Shown piece by piece: positions 50,863 to 61,364 of a DNA stretch of 64,000 nt (its first letter is position 1; each line of letters starts with the position of its first letter). The position numbers and the translations under genes were made by a program. The DNA lies in contig JAIVFI010000021.1 of NCBI GenBank assembly GCA_025558095.1, positions 186,001 through 250,000 on the forward strand, read 5' to 3'. The stretch is from Hyaloraphidium curvatum. Taxonomy: Eukaryota > Monoblepharomycota > Hyaloraphidiomycetes > Hyaloraphidiales > Hyaloraphidiaceae. The notes under the pieces were generated by a model. It was not told the DNA's origin, did not search any database, and was given only the letters and a program-made list of their open reading frames with translations.

Positions 50863-52506
50863 TCACAGCTTGGCCCCCTCCCCCTCCCCCAACACCACCC
50901 ACCCATTCTCCACCCTCCCCTCCACCCCCGCATCGCTCCAACCCCCCTGCCCCGCCGCGCGGACCCACACCCTCCCCCCCACGCCCTTCGCCGCCGCGTT
51001 CGTGAGCACCCTGAACCTCCTCCCCGGCTCGTCCGAGGTGGCAAAGAGCGGCACGCCGGCGCAGCCGAGATCCGTGCGAACACGCACCGCGCGCCCGTCG
51101 TCCTTCTTCAGCTCCGACGGGAGGGAAGGGAACGAGGGCGGGAGGCCGGGGGCGCAGTACGCCAGGGCGCGGATTTCTTCCACGCATCCGGGGAGCGGAA
51201 AGCCCAGCTCCGCCCCGGGAAGCAGGCAGACGGTCTCGATGCCCTCCCTGCTCACCAGCTCCTTGGTCTTTTCCGGGGACAGCGGGCGGGAAAGGAGGTG
51301 CAGCGCCCTCCCGGCTAGCGCGCATTCCAGGGCGAGCACGAGCAGCGCGTGCGCGCCGGCACCCGGATGCGCCTCCCGCGGGAACACGGCGAGCAAGGCC
51401 CCGCGCTTGTTCCCCGCGAACCCGCCCGGGGTGGGGAGGAACCCCGACGCAGGCTCGCACGGCGCCCTCTGCGCGCGCGCGAGGTGCGCCAGGTCCGCGT
51501 AGAGCGCGGAGAAGGCGTGCTGGCCCAGTTCCGCGTGAGAGACGGAGAGGGGGAGGGCGAGAGGGCGGGCGCGGTCGTCTTTCTGCGCGGCGGCGTGGAT
51601 GAGGGCGGGGGAGGGGCCGGGGGGTGGGTGGGGAGAGGGGAAGGCGAGGTCGGTCCAGAAGGGGTTGTTGCCGGATTCGTGGCGGACTTGTCGCGAAAGC
51701 GGACGGGTCAGCAAAGGCAGAAGTGGGCGGCAGCTGGCGAGGGACCCACATTCCGGCCAAGGCGTGAAGCTCGGTGCCGGCTTGCCCGGCTTGTCGCCCT
51801 CGTCCTTGCCCGCGTGGTAGGCCGACGGGTACGCCGAGTAGGGCTTGTTCCCCGGCGGTGGCAGCAGCACCGTCGCCACGGGCCTGATGATCTCGAACGA
51901 CGCCGACGGATGCTCCTGGGCCTCCTCGCCCTCCTTGGCCTCCTTGGGCTTGGCCCCCGATCCCGCCAATCCCAGCGCGACCAGCCTCTCCGCGCCCACG
52001 AACTGGCACCTGGCCCCGCTCCCGAGCTCCATCGCCGCCTCCGATGCGCTGTCCCCGCCGGCGGCCAGCACCCCCTCGTCCAGAATGGCCACCTCCCTCC
52101 CCAGCGCCGCCGCGGCCCAGAACGCGTGCAGCCATTCCGATCCCACCGGCGCGCAGCCCGGCACGTGCGACGCGTGGAGCACGACCCTGCCGCGGCCGGA
52201 GCCGTACTTTGGCATCAGCAGCGCGCGCAGGGCCGACGCGACGGCGGCCAGCGAGTCGTGGAACTGCGACCTGGCGGGGGCGCCCGAGTCGCCGTGGACC
52301 GCGATGCAGACGGTGCCCGACGCGGCGCGGTCGCGCAGCGCGAGTTCGAGCAGCGCGCGGGCGTCGCGCGGCGCGCCGGAGAAGGCGCGCGGGGCGGACT
52401 GGTCCGCGCCGGCGGGCGCGAGCGCAAACAGTCCGGCGGCGGAGAGCGCGGCGTCGACCTTCGGCCACGTCGGCGGGTCGCCGGACACGATGCGGCGCGA
52501 TGGCAT
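50863..52506 (-). CDS. unknown protein, weak likeness to adenylate-forming enzymes
   Basis: Exons 52506-51750 and 51686-50863 (63-nt intron, donor GTGGGT, ctgac branch site) give 526 residues. The intron keeps the frame open if retained. The segments GAHALLVLALECALAGRALH, SPEKTKELVSREGIETVCLL and the closing GGRVWVRAAGQGGWSD with VEGRVENGWVVLGEG recall the order of AMP-binding enzymes, but the phosphate-loop and ATP motifs are not clear. I therefore give no function. It lies downstream of the bZIP gene on the same strand, 260 bp away. Confidence 0.6.
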   Translation of the reverse strand: MPSRRIVSGDPPTWPKVDAALSAAGLFALAPAGADQSAPRAFSGAPRDARALLELALRDRAASGTVCIAVHGDSGAPARSQFHDSLAAVASALRALLMPKYGSGRGRVVLHASHVPGCAPVGSEWLHAFWAAAALGREVAILDEGVLAAGGDSASEAAMELGSGARCQFVGAERLVALGLAGSGAKPKEAKEGEEAQEHPSASFEIIRPVATVLLPPPGNKPYSAYPSAYHAGKDEGDKPGKPAPSFTPWPECGSLASCRPLLPLLTRPLSRQVRHESGNNPFWTDLAFPSPHPPPGPSPALIHAAAQKDDRARPLALPLSVSHAELGQHAFSALYADLAHLARAQRAPCEPASGFLPTPGGFAGNKRGALLAVFPREAHPGAGAHALLVLALECALAGRALHLLSRPLSPEKTKELVSREGIETVCLLPGAELGFPLPGCVEEIRALAYCAPGLPPSFPSLPSELKKDDGRAVRVRTDLGCAGVPLFATSDEPGRRFRVLTNAAAKGVGGRVWVRAAGQGGWSDAGVEGRVENGWVVLGEGEGAKL

Positions 52507-52766
52507 GGCGGGATGCGGGGCGGGGAGACAATCGGATCGCGCGAGTCGGTGCGGACGGGTCGCGCCCGGAACACGCTGCGAAGTGCCGTGCTCCCTGACT
52601 GCATCAATCGCGCGAGCGAGAAGTGAGATCCGCTCTTCCGCACCGAACCCATCTGTCGTATGCGGAACACGTGCACAAGGCGACCAAGCTGCTCTCGGTC
52701 CTCGCTCTGGGTCCTTCCCGCCTTCGTGTTCTCCCTCTCGGTCCCCAGGCCGGTGCGATCGATCGC

Positions 52767-53568
52767 TCACGGTGAGGCGGCCACCATCGCGGCAAGCATG
52801 TCTGCGTGCACCCTCAGCTCGCTGTTCTCGGCCTCGAGTTCGGCCACCCTGAGTCCCAGCGCCTCCTTGTAATCGCTCCGCCTGTCGCGGCTGCGGCGCG
52901 CGGCGGCGGTGTTGCGAGAGCGTTTCTTTAGGATGTCCGCAACGCACTGCTTGCGCTGTGCTGGGGAGAGCTTCGCGGGGCGCAGCGAAAAGAGGCGTGA
53001 AGCTGCGTGGGCGAGCACCTTCGGGGCAATAGTGGAGGCGTCGCCGGCCGGAGTCGGGCGCGGTGGCCGGCAGAGCGCCGGAGCCGGCGGGGCAGAGACG
53101 GTGGCGTCGGCCAGCGGGCTCAGAGGCATCAGCGGCGCCTGGAACATAGGGGCGGCGAGGCGCGCCGCAAGGGGCGGTGGCCGGAACTGGGCCAGGTCGT
53201 GCGCGGGCAAAGGCGGTGCGGGCAGGGAGGTCCGCGGCGGCGACAGCAGCGACGGGTACGGGCCGGTGAGGGGCACGGGTGCATCTGGGTGCATGTTCGA
53301 CGACGCAGGACGGAGGAGCTGGCGGTCAGAACTCTTACTGCGGGGCTAGTGGCCTTCGCGGCGCACGCATGCACGCACCCCACGCGTCGGCCGCGTTCCA
53401 AAGCAGCTCCAAGCCGGCGTCGTTCGGTGACACGGCGTCGCCAGCAAGCAGGTCGGCGAGCAAGTTGGCAAACAAGGGGTACTCGTCGGGCTCGCCCGCG
53501 ACCAGCGGCTGGCCTCCGCGGCGGACCGGGTGCAGGCCCCACTCTGTCGGGTCATAAGGCTCTTTCAT
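52767..53568 (-). CDS. bZIP transcription factor, full copy
   Basis: Exons 53568-53379 and 53284-52767 (94-nt intron, donor GTGCGT) give 235 residues. The first exon has YDPTEWGLHPVRRGGQPLV and an acidic/Leu-rich stretch. Exon 2 is Pro-rich, then SPAQRKQCVADILKKRSRN leads into the basic region NTAAARRSRDRR and a zipper (LGLRVAELEAENSELRVHAD). The N-x7-R signature fits a bZIP that binds palindromic sites as a dimer. It is head-to-head with family copy E (start codons about 1.1 kb apart) and has a truncated sister at 45 kb and a zipper-less relic at 35 kb. Confidence 0.88.
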
Positions 53569-54650
53569 CGTGCGGTGTGGGAACGAAAACAGCGGCAAGG
53601 TGCCAGGTGATTCGGAAGTTCCAGGCGGCGGGAACTAAGTCAGGCCGGGTGACAAAGCAAAAGGCCCGACGTTCATCGCGCACTCAATGACGGACGGAGC
53701 CGCCGGAGTTGGCCCATTAGAAGCTAACCTGAGACTGCGATGTCGTGCCAAGCGGAAAGCGTAGATTCCGGTTGTGTGTGAACCGACGAAAACCACCAGA
53801 GCGGGTTGAGGGTCCAGACCGTAGTGGAAGCCCCCCTCGCGTGGGCGCGCGCTTCGCCCGGACCTTTGACGTCGACGCCAGGACTTTGCCAATGCACGGC
53901 GGCACGATGCAATCGCGCTATGGACTGCTCCATGCCAAGGGCGGTCATTCCGGGCCGCCATTGCTTCCTGGCCTGGCCAGTTGTCAGCATGTCTCGGCTG
54001 CTCGGCCGGCAGCATCAAACGATGCAGCGAAATGCCTGCTCAGAGATTCGCGTGCCCGTGCGCATCACCCATGAGCCGTCGCCGCGGCGCAGAGGCGAGT
54101 CTCGCAGCAGGAACAAACAGCAATCGCGGCGCTGGGCGGAAGTCTTCGCAGGCCACGGTAAGAGGCACGCGAGAAGCATAGTATCGCTTTGCTGGTGACC
54201 GTCGCGACGGCGATGCGGTATTTTGGGTGCTAGACGAGGCCGCCAAGTCGTCCGGATCGGGACTCCAAGGGCAGCCGCCGCCCCGCGGTCCAGACCCAGA
54301 GAGAAGCCTTGCTCCCAGGCAACGGACCTGCCAGTTCCCAGGTGGACCCACGTGCGATAACCGGGAAGAGGCTCCACACGGATACCGCTCGTGACCGCCC
54401 CATGCCTTGCGCCGGCACGTGCCCGCTGTACTGCGGGCGGCTATGGGACAAGGCGCGATTCCGTATCTAGCGCAGTCACATATCAAGGCACCGCGACTGT
54501 GAATGCCTGGTCGACGGGTGGTTTACGATCTCCGTGGGCATGCCGCCCGGGGGCGGCGTTTTGATTTTTTCCCTTGGGTCCGGAACCATCCCGAACAGCC
54601 GCGATTGCGAGTGAGTTCCCGGACTCAGGTGAACCACATTCCCTGCAGCT
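53569..54650. promoter_or_regulatory. shared upstream region of bZIP and family copy E
   Basis: About 1.1 kb between divergent start codons. The part at 54060-54460 is the inverted match of 44580-44970. The part at 53569-54050 is absent at the 45-kb locus. No gene seen. Confidence 0.55.
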
Positions 54651-56560
54651 ATGCCCGACAGCGCGACAACCACCGAGGCCGAAGCTGCCTCCGCAGGCGC
54701 ATTCGCGCTTGCGCTGGCGCCGGTGCGCCGGCTGCTCCCGCCCGAGGCGTTCTCGGCCGCGCGTGCCCGCCCGCACGGGCCGGAAAGCTCGCCTTTCCAC
54801 AGAATCTACACCTCTGCGCCCGTCCTCGCGGTGGCGCGGTGGCTGGGCGCCCTCGCGCTCGGGGCGCCCGAGGCCGGGGCGCTCGAGGTGGCGTTCGACG
54901 AGGAAATCCGCCGCGGCCTTTCCCGCCCCTCCACCGGCCACACTGAGGACGCCCTGGCGCTGCAGCTGGCTGTCGTGCTTGCACTGGTGTACGTCGAGAC
55001 CACGATGGCCCGGCCGGCCGCGTCAAGGAACCTGCTGGCGGTCCTTGTGGACCTCTGGCGGCGCGACCGCGTGCCGGGCGAGGCAGGGGTGCCACTACCG
55101 CAGCTGCAGACTGTGGACAACCTCCTCATCTGGCTGCTGTGGCTGGACGTGTTCTGGGTCGGTGTCAGCTTTCTACTGTGGGTTCTAAATCTTGAGCGCC
55201 AATTTGCCGATTTTTTTGACCAGGCTTTCCCACTGACTACAGCGTGTTCGCATGGCACACAAAGACTGAACCCATTGTTGACCCTGCCATCGAATTCTCC
55301 ACCGTGCCAGTAGGATCCGCCCACTGCGGCCTCCCCCGGCCAGCCCTGCATCGCCAGGGCGGCCCGATTCCCCAGAACACCGTCGACCTCATCTTGCCCT
55401 ACACATGCGCCGACGTCTTCCGCTGGATGGAAGACTTCGACCATCCCGGCGGCTTGGAAATGCTGCGCCGCATGATTGGGGGCTTACCTGACGCCGGCTT
55501 CCTGCATCTCGAGCTGCTCCTGCAAGTCGCCGGACTTGAACAGGGCCGCCAGGCGAAGTGGTGTGCCGAGCAGGCAGGCATGTCGACGACCGAGGTTCTC
55601 GCCGCCGAGTGCGCAGGTGGCATCCCCGGGCCGGCGAGGGGCCTGGCCAGACACGCCGTCAAGAGGATGGTGCGCCTGAGGGAAGCCATGGCGGCGCTCG
55701 AGGCTGTGGTGCCACGCAGTATCGCCTTTGCGTTCCTTGCCGGGGACCTCGAGAAGCTATGCGCCATGCTCAATGACCACGCCGAGCTGCACGAGGCACT
55801 TTCGTTCCTCACCATCATGCAAGTGCTCAAGATGCTCGGGGTCGCGCCCGAGCCGTTCGTGGACCTCGCGGAGGAGGTAGTGACTGCGCTATACTCCGAG
55901 ACACCTTTGCCGGACAACGCATCCTCCGTTACGAGCAGAGACAGCGACGTTGATACCGCCACCAGCAGATCAAACACCCTGAAGCTCAGTGTCTGGTTCT
56001 CCTCGGCCAACTACACGACGGCAGCTAGCGCCGCGGATGCCGTTTGCACGGGGATCCGCAGTTTCTTGCGCAGCTCGACCCCGGAGCAGATTAAGAGCAG
56101 CGTGTACGCCACCACCTTCTGCATCGCGGCCACGCACGCCGCGTGGATCCGGCTGCTCGAGTTGCGGCACCTCTGCCGCAGCGGCCCGCAGTCAAGTGCA
56201 GACTTTGGGCGTTGCACTGCTTTGCTGGGCGACGTCTCGGTCTGCACCGCAGTACTGCGCGCTTCGGGGATCCCGCGCTGCGCCGGCATCGCCGACATGG
56301 TCGCCGGCTTCCTAGACGGCCAGCGCACCGCCATTTCCCGCACGGACCTCCTCGGCCTTCGCATGGCCCGCGTCGTCACCAGGGTGTGCCCGCACGGGGA
56401 TGCGGCCGAGGGCGGATGCTGGGCGTGCGCGACCGAGGTGCCTGATAACAGCCCCCAGGTGTTCCCGGGCAGGGTGTTCTTCGACGACGCGCTGGCGGCC
56501 GGTATCGGACGCCGAGAACCGGACTCGTGTCAGGGCAGGAGCGAAGGGCCGAATGTGTAG
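54651..56560 (+). CDS. MHR-like regulator family, copy E (shortened C-terminus)
   Basis: Exons 54651-55177 and 55243-56560 (65-nt intron, phase 2) give 614 residues. Shared blocks include ALALAPVRRLLPPEAF, LALQLAVVLALVYVE, LIWLLWLDVFWVGVSFLL, DPAIEFSTVPVG, LILPYTCADVFRWME and FCIAATHAAWIRLLELRHL. The knuckle CPHGDAAEGGCWAC is intact. A stop after EGPNV ends the protein about 100 residues before copies A and F; recognisable tail sequence persists downstream in another frame. Copy E is the intact counterpart of fragment D at 44 kb. Confidence 0.75.
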
Positions 56561-56828
56561 CCGGCAAACCGGCCTCGGAGCTGTGTGTCTCGGGGTCGGC
56601 ATGATCACAGTCACCTCCGTGGTCGAGGTCGGCGAGACGCAACAAAGAAAGGAGGACGATCGGGCGACGTCTGTGTTTGCCGAGAATGCGCGCGGGGGCA
56701 TGGATGAAGGACAAGAGTCCTTGAACCCGAGCAGCTTAGCAGCGACGGGTGGTGAAGGAGCTGCACAGAGCTACCGGACCTTCGGATGCAATGTCCCTTA
56801 CCGACCCCCTGTCTTCGTGATGGGATAA
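56561..56828 (+). pseudogene. decayed C-terminal tail of copy E
   Basis: In the +1 frame relative to the gene, VTSVVEVGETQQRKEDDRAT and SVFAENA align with SSEVKIGETYHKDDYRGRSM and FAETEM of copies A and F. The tail was lost from copy E by frameshift and nonsense change rather than by deletion. Confidence 0.6.
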
Positions 56829-57469
56829 CTTGGTGGCTTCGGGAGGGAAGGAGGTGGCTTATCGCGCGTGTGTGTGTTTGGGGGGGCGGGGGTTGGTTCT
56901 TGAATCTCTCTAGTTCTCTGAAACGCCGATCACCCGCCTCCGCCTGCCTTCCCCGAGGTCGGATCTACCGCTGCCGTACCCCGCGCCGCCCTTTCGCTGG
57001 ATCGCGCATCTCCAGCACAGTCTCATAGCGGCGCGCGGACCCCAGTCGACTCGTCTTCTGCTCTTGTCAACGTTTTCTCGCGCCTGCCTCCCGTTCCGCC
57101 CCGATCCGTTGTCTCGCACCGACTTGGATCTCTCTGGACGCGGATCTTGGATTATCTTGGGATTTCTCAAGTGAGCAATCGTCAACGTCGACGTCGACCG
57201 GCCGCCCCTCGCCAGAGACCCATAAGGCGTCGGTTCGGAGTTGGCAGACCCCATGCAACTGGGCCTTCGGGCTCAGGGTAATGCAGTGACCTCGAGCACT
57301 GCGGCACTGCTCGCTTTGGGGCGCGTTGTTTTCTTCACGCGCGGGTAGTCGGCAACTTGCGTCGAGTGTCTGGAAGTTTGGAAGCAAATCCGTGGGCGAA
57401 GGTGCAAGTCTCCCAGAATAGAAAGACATCTAGCGTATGCACACGGTGGCGGAAGACCATCGTCTGGTT
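56829..57469. other. intergenic
   Basis: About 640 bp between copy E (plus) and the small knuckle gene (minus). A short run of alternating gtgtgtgtgtttggggggg (about 56867-56885) is seen. No gene supported. Confidence 0.45.
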
Positions 57470-57994
57470 TCAGGCCATATCGGGCCTCGGAGGCGCCGAG
57501 ACGCGAGCCATGATGACCGCGGGGCCTCTTGGCGTCCCAACGCTGCCATCGGAGGCCCCGCCGGGCAGAAGAGGCCCCCGGCCTGGCCCGAGCGTGACAG
57601 AGGAGCCCGACACCACGCTGGCGGACGTGTCCGTCGTCGCCCCGGCCTTGTAGCCGCGCTCGTCGTCGTCCGAGCCATCGTCCGAGTCCGAATCGTCCGC
57701 GTCGCGGTGCGCCGAGTACGCAGCGGAACACGGGGCGCACAGCGCCCCACGGGGCACGCCGTGGATGCACAGCGCTTCACCCTCGCCCCGGCGGTGCGGC
57801 CGGGGGAACAGGCCGGCCAGCGGCGTGCGGCCGACGTCGGCGCCGTTGCGGGTGCGCGGCGGGAGCGTGTGTGCCGCGAGAATGCAGAAGTCTGCGGCGG
57901 CCTCGGAGGGGCGGCCGGCGGGGAGTGAGAAGACGGCGGCGAGGGCGGCGGGGCGCACGGCGGCTGCGGACTGCGGAGGTTGCTGGGCGGTCAT
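57470..57994 (-). CDS. small acidic CHCC-knuckle protein
   Basis: An intronless frame of 174 residues. After an Ala/Pro-rich start and TLPPRTRNGADVGRTPLAGL comes CIHGVPRGALCAPC, the same C-x-H-x7-C-x2-C spacing as in the large family proteins. Next is an acidic stretch (HRDADDSDSDDGSDDDE) and a Ser/Gly/Pro-rich tail. The Cys/His set could bind one zinc ion. No known family recognised. It is head-to-head with family copy F, with 1.1 kb between start codons; a truncated sister lies at 38866-39180. Confidence 0.6.
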   Translation of the reverse strand: MTAQQPPQSAAAVRPAALAAVFSLPAGRPSEAAADFCILAAHTLPPRTRNGADVGRTPLAGLFPRPHRRGEGEALCIHGVPRGALCAPCSAAYSAHRDADDSDSDDGSDDDERGYKAGATTDTSASVVSGSSVTLGPGRGPLLPGGASDGSVGTPRGPAVIMARVSAPPRPDMA

Positions 57995-59083
57995 CGGCCG
58001 TTGCTAGGCTGGCAAAGCGACAAAAGGCGAGATGATGGGAACCAGAGCTTTCGTCCTGGGGTTCGCGCACGGTTTCCGGAGGACGCTCTGTGGGGCAAAG
58101 CTGAGGGCAGGCGGCGGGAATCAAGCAAGTGTCCGGGGTTGCCGACGACCTACATGCGATCGATCCCCGCCATGCGACAGCAAGCTCCGGAAAACCACCG
58201 GACAGCGCTCTGCTTTGCCGGTGTTCCGCCATGCGCCATGGACCGCTCCATCGGATGCATTGGTCGGCGGCCGCATGGTCGGGAAACGGGAACCACCCAG
58301 CAGCGGCTCAAAAAAGAGAGGGTCCCCAATGAGTTTAGCCGCGCCGACGCGCGCCTCGCCGACCTCAGATCATCGGGCCCAGGAGCTTGCGGTTGCATGC
58401 TTGTGGGGCGCGAGAACCCCGCGTGGACTGCTCCGCGCCGCCTTGTCGGGCAGATGTCGCCGGGTGACCGACGTGACCGAGGTCGTTCGTCACGCTTCCA
58501 ACCGAAACCAGTCGCCTCCGCTCGGCAGTCTGGCGGATGGATTTCCGGACCGTTCGATAGTTGATCTCACTTGTTGCCGGCCCGCCAGGAGACATTTGGG
58601 CCCCTCGCGCACTCCGACCTCTGGCCGTTGGGGGTCTGGATTCGAGTGGTTCTTCCGTTCTTTCCGTTCCGACCGCACGATCCCGAGCACAGAGCAGACC
58701 TAAACATGCACCGGTGTCCTTCGGTGAGACTATCCGGGACAATTCAATATCAATGCCTTCCTGCTGTCCATCGTGGAAGCAAGGCGCGAGACGTCCCGCG
58801 GGGTCGACTTTGCCACGCAAGTCAAGCTCCCTTTTGGCTTTGGCAGACGGCAGCTTTCGCTTCAGACGTCCTGAGGCCTAAGGTGTATCAGCCGCGGACT
58901 ACCTTACGCTTCACCCGGGCGGTGGACGCTTCAATCTTCCTTTGGTCTTGACCGGGCGGCAACTTGGGATTCCCATTGGGCAGGGAGTGCAGACAATCCC
59001 GCGCCTTCAAGGTCCAGGCGGGGGGTGATCCCACCAACCACCGACGGATCCTCAACCGGACATCGCCGTCAACAGATCCCACG
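57995..59083. promoter_or_regulatory. shared upstream region of the knuckle gene and copy F
   Basis: About 1.1 kb between divergent start codons. Open frames seen here are short and mutually overlapping, without domains. The last 100 bp resemble the region just upstream of copy A. Confidence 0.45.
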
Positions 59084-61289
59084 ATGCCCGCGAAAGCGGC
59101 CGCCTTCGAGGAGGCCTTTGTGGCGGCGCTGGCGCCCGTCCGCCGGCTGCTATGCGCCGAGCTTTTCGCGGCCGCGCGCGCGTCGCCGCATGGGCCGGAA
59201 AGCTCGCCCTTCCACCGAATCTACAACTCGGGCCCCGTCGTGGCAGCCGCGCGGTGGCTGGGAGCCCTCACGCTCGGGGCGCCCGAGACGGCGGTGCTCG
59301 AGGAGCTGTTCGACGAGGAAGTCCGCCGGGGACTTTCCCGCCCCGCCACCGGTCACACCGAGGACGCCCTGGCGCTGCAGCTCGCCGTGGTGCTCGCCCT
59401 CGTCTTTGTGGAGACCACGATGGCCCGGCCGGGCGCCTCGCGGAACCTGCTGGGCGTCCTAGTGAGCCTCTGGCGCCGCGACCGCGTGCCCGGCGAGGCG
59501 GGCGTTACCCCGCCGCGGCTCGAGACCGTGGACGACCTCCTGGTCTGGCTATTGTGGCTCGATCTGTTCTGGGTCGGCGTCAGCTTCATGCTGTGCGTAC
59601 AGCGACGTGAATTGCGGCCGCGGCTCTCTCCTGACCAGGCCCCACCCGTCACGCAGCGTCCTCGCCTTGCAAACAAGGACGGAACCCCTCCTGGACCCGT
59701 CCATCGAGTTACCCACGGCACCCGTTGGGTGCCATCACCGCGATATCCCAAGTCCCGCACTGATCAGGCAGAACGGCCCTATGCCCCGGCACACTCTCGA
59801 CCTCATCCTGCCGTTCACATGCGCGGACGCCTTCCGCTGGATGGACTCCTTCGACACGGCCGACGGCTCCGACATGCTCCGTCAGATGGTCGGAGGCCTG
59901 CCCGACGCCGGCTTCCCGCACCTCGAGCTGCTCGTGCACATTGCCGGCCTCGAGCACGGCCGCCAGGCGAGGTGGTGCGCCGCGGAGGCCGGCATGTCGA
60001 CGACCGAGGTGCTCGCGGCCGAGTGCGCGGGGCGAATGCCCGGGCCGACGAGGGGCCTGGCAAAGCGCGCAGTGCAGAGGATGGCGCGCCTGCGGGAGGC
60101 CATGGCGGGGCTCGAGGCGGCGGTGCCGCGCACGGTCGCCGCTCCGTTCCGTGCTGGGGACCTGGCGGGACTCCGAGCGATGTTCGGGGAAGGTTTCAGG
60201 CTGCACGAGGCGCTCGGGTTCCTCACACACATGCAGGTGCTCCGAATGCTCGGCGTCTCGCCCGAGCCTTTCGTCGACCTCGCAGAGGAGGTCGAGTACG
60301 AACACTCTCATCCCGAGAGGCATTCCGAGGACAGTGGATCGTCGGTGATGAGCAGCACCTTGGTGACGAACACGGAAAGCGACCCGGACACGGTTGAGAG
60401 CGCCCTTAACGCGCTGCAGCTGAGCGTTTGGTTCTCCTCGACTAACTACGCGACGGCCACGCGGGCCGCGGACGCGGTTTGCACGGGGATACGCACTTTC
60501 CTGCGCAGCTCAACCCCGGAGCAGATCAAGAGGAGTGTGTACACGATCATCTTCTGCATCGCCGCGACGCACGGCTCGTGGATCCGCCTGCTCGAACTCC
60601 GGCACGCCTGCCGCCGCGGCGCCCAATCGAGCGCCGACCTCGAGCGCTGCGCGTCCCTGCTGGACGATGTTTCTGCGTGCGTCGCGGTGCTTCGCGCCTC
60701 GGGGATGCCGCACTGCGCTGCCACGGCCGACACGATCGCGGCCTTCCTCGATGGCGAGCGGACAGCCATTTCCCGCACGGACCTGCTCGGCCTGCGCATG
60801 GCCCGCGCGGTGGCAAGGGTGTGCCCGCACGGGGACGCCTTCGAGGGCGGGTGCTGGGCCTGCGCGACCGAAGTGCCCGACCGCGGTGCGCAGGCGTTCC
60901 CGGGGAAGGTGTTTCCCGACGACTCGCTGGCGGCCGGGATCGGGGACCGGGAGTCGGATCCGTGGCTGGGCAGGAGCGAGGGGACGACGGCGTACGACGG
61001 GTCGCCGGCGGCTTCGGTCTCGAAGCTGCGATCCGTGACGAGGTCTGGCAGGCAGCGTGCGGTCACCTTCAGCTCCGAGGTCAAGATCGGGGAAACGTAC
61101 CGCAAGCACGATTACCGAGGGAGGTCGATGTTTGCGGAAACCGAGATGCACGAGGTCGTCGGCGCCGAGGGGGAGGCTTTTGGGATGAGCTGCTGGGCCG
61201 CCCGGGGCGGGAACGGCGTTGCGGATGCCCGCGTCGAGCTGCCGAATCTCAAGATGTACTGGCCAGCCGCCGACCAAGTCGCTTCGTGA
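59084..61289 (+). CDS. MHR-like regulator family, copy F (knuckle intact)
   Basis: Exons 59084-59592 and 59657-61289 (64-nt intron, donor GTGCGT, phase 2) give 713 residues. It is nearly identical to copy A at 31805-34023 throughout both exons, including CPHGDAFEGGCWAC, where one Ala is Phe in the loop, and the tail SSEVKIGETYRKHDYRGRSM. Differences are scattered single substitutions without breaks, so it is a recent duplicate or a product of gene conversion, in opposite orientation and about 25 kb apart. Middle-homology-like helices and LDLFWVGVSFML before the intron are as in copy A. Confidence 0.78.
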
Positions 61290-61364
61290 GTAGATGCGTG
61301 ATTGTTCTGATTGGGGGGCCCACAAGTGTGACGCCGGTTCACGGGCCGGATTGGCAAGCCCGCA

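Noticed and set aside
58032-58703. Possible genes between the small knuckle protein and copy F
   Set aside because: Several overlapping frames of similar length with no conserved motif; better read as a shared upstream region.
31805-61289. Transposon identity for the repeated family
   Set aside because: No terminal repeats, target-site duplications, transposase or reverse-transcriptase motifs are seen. Copies keep their intron, so retroposition is also unlikely.
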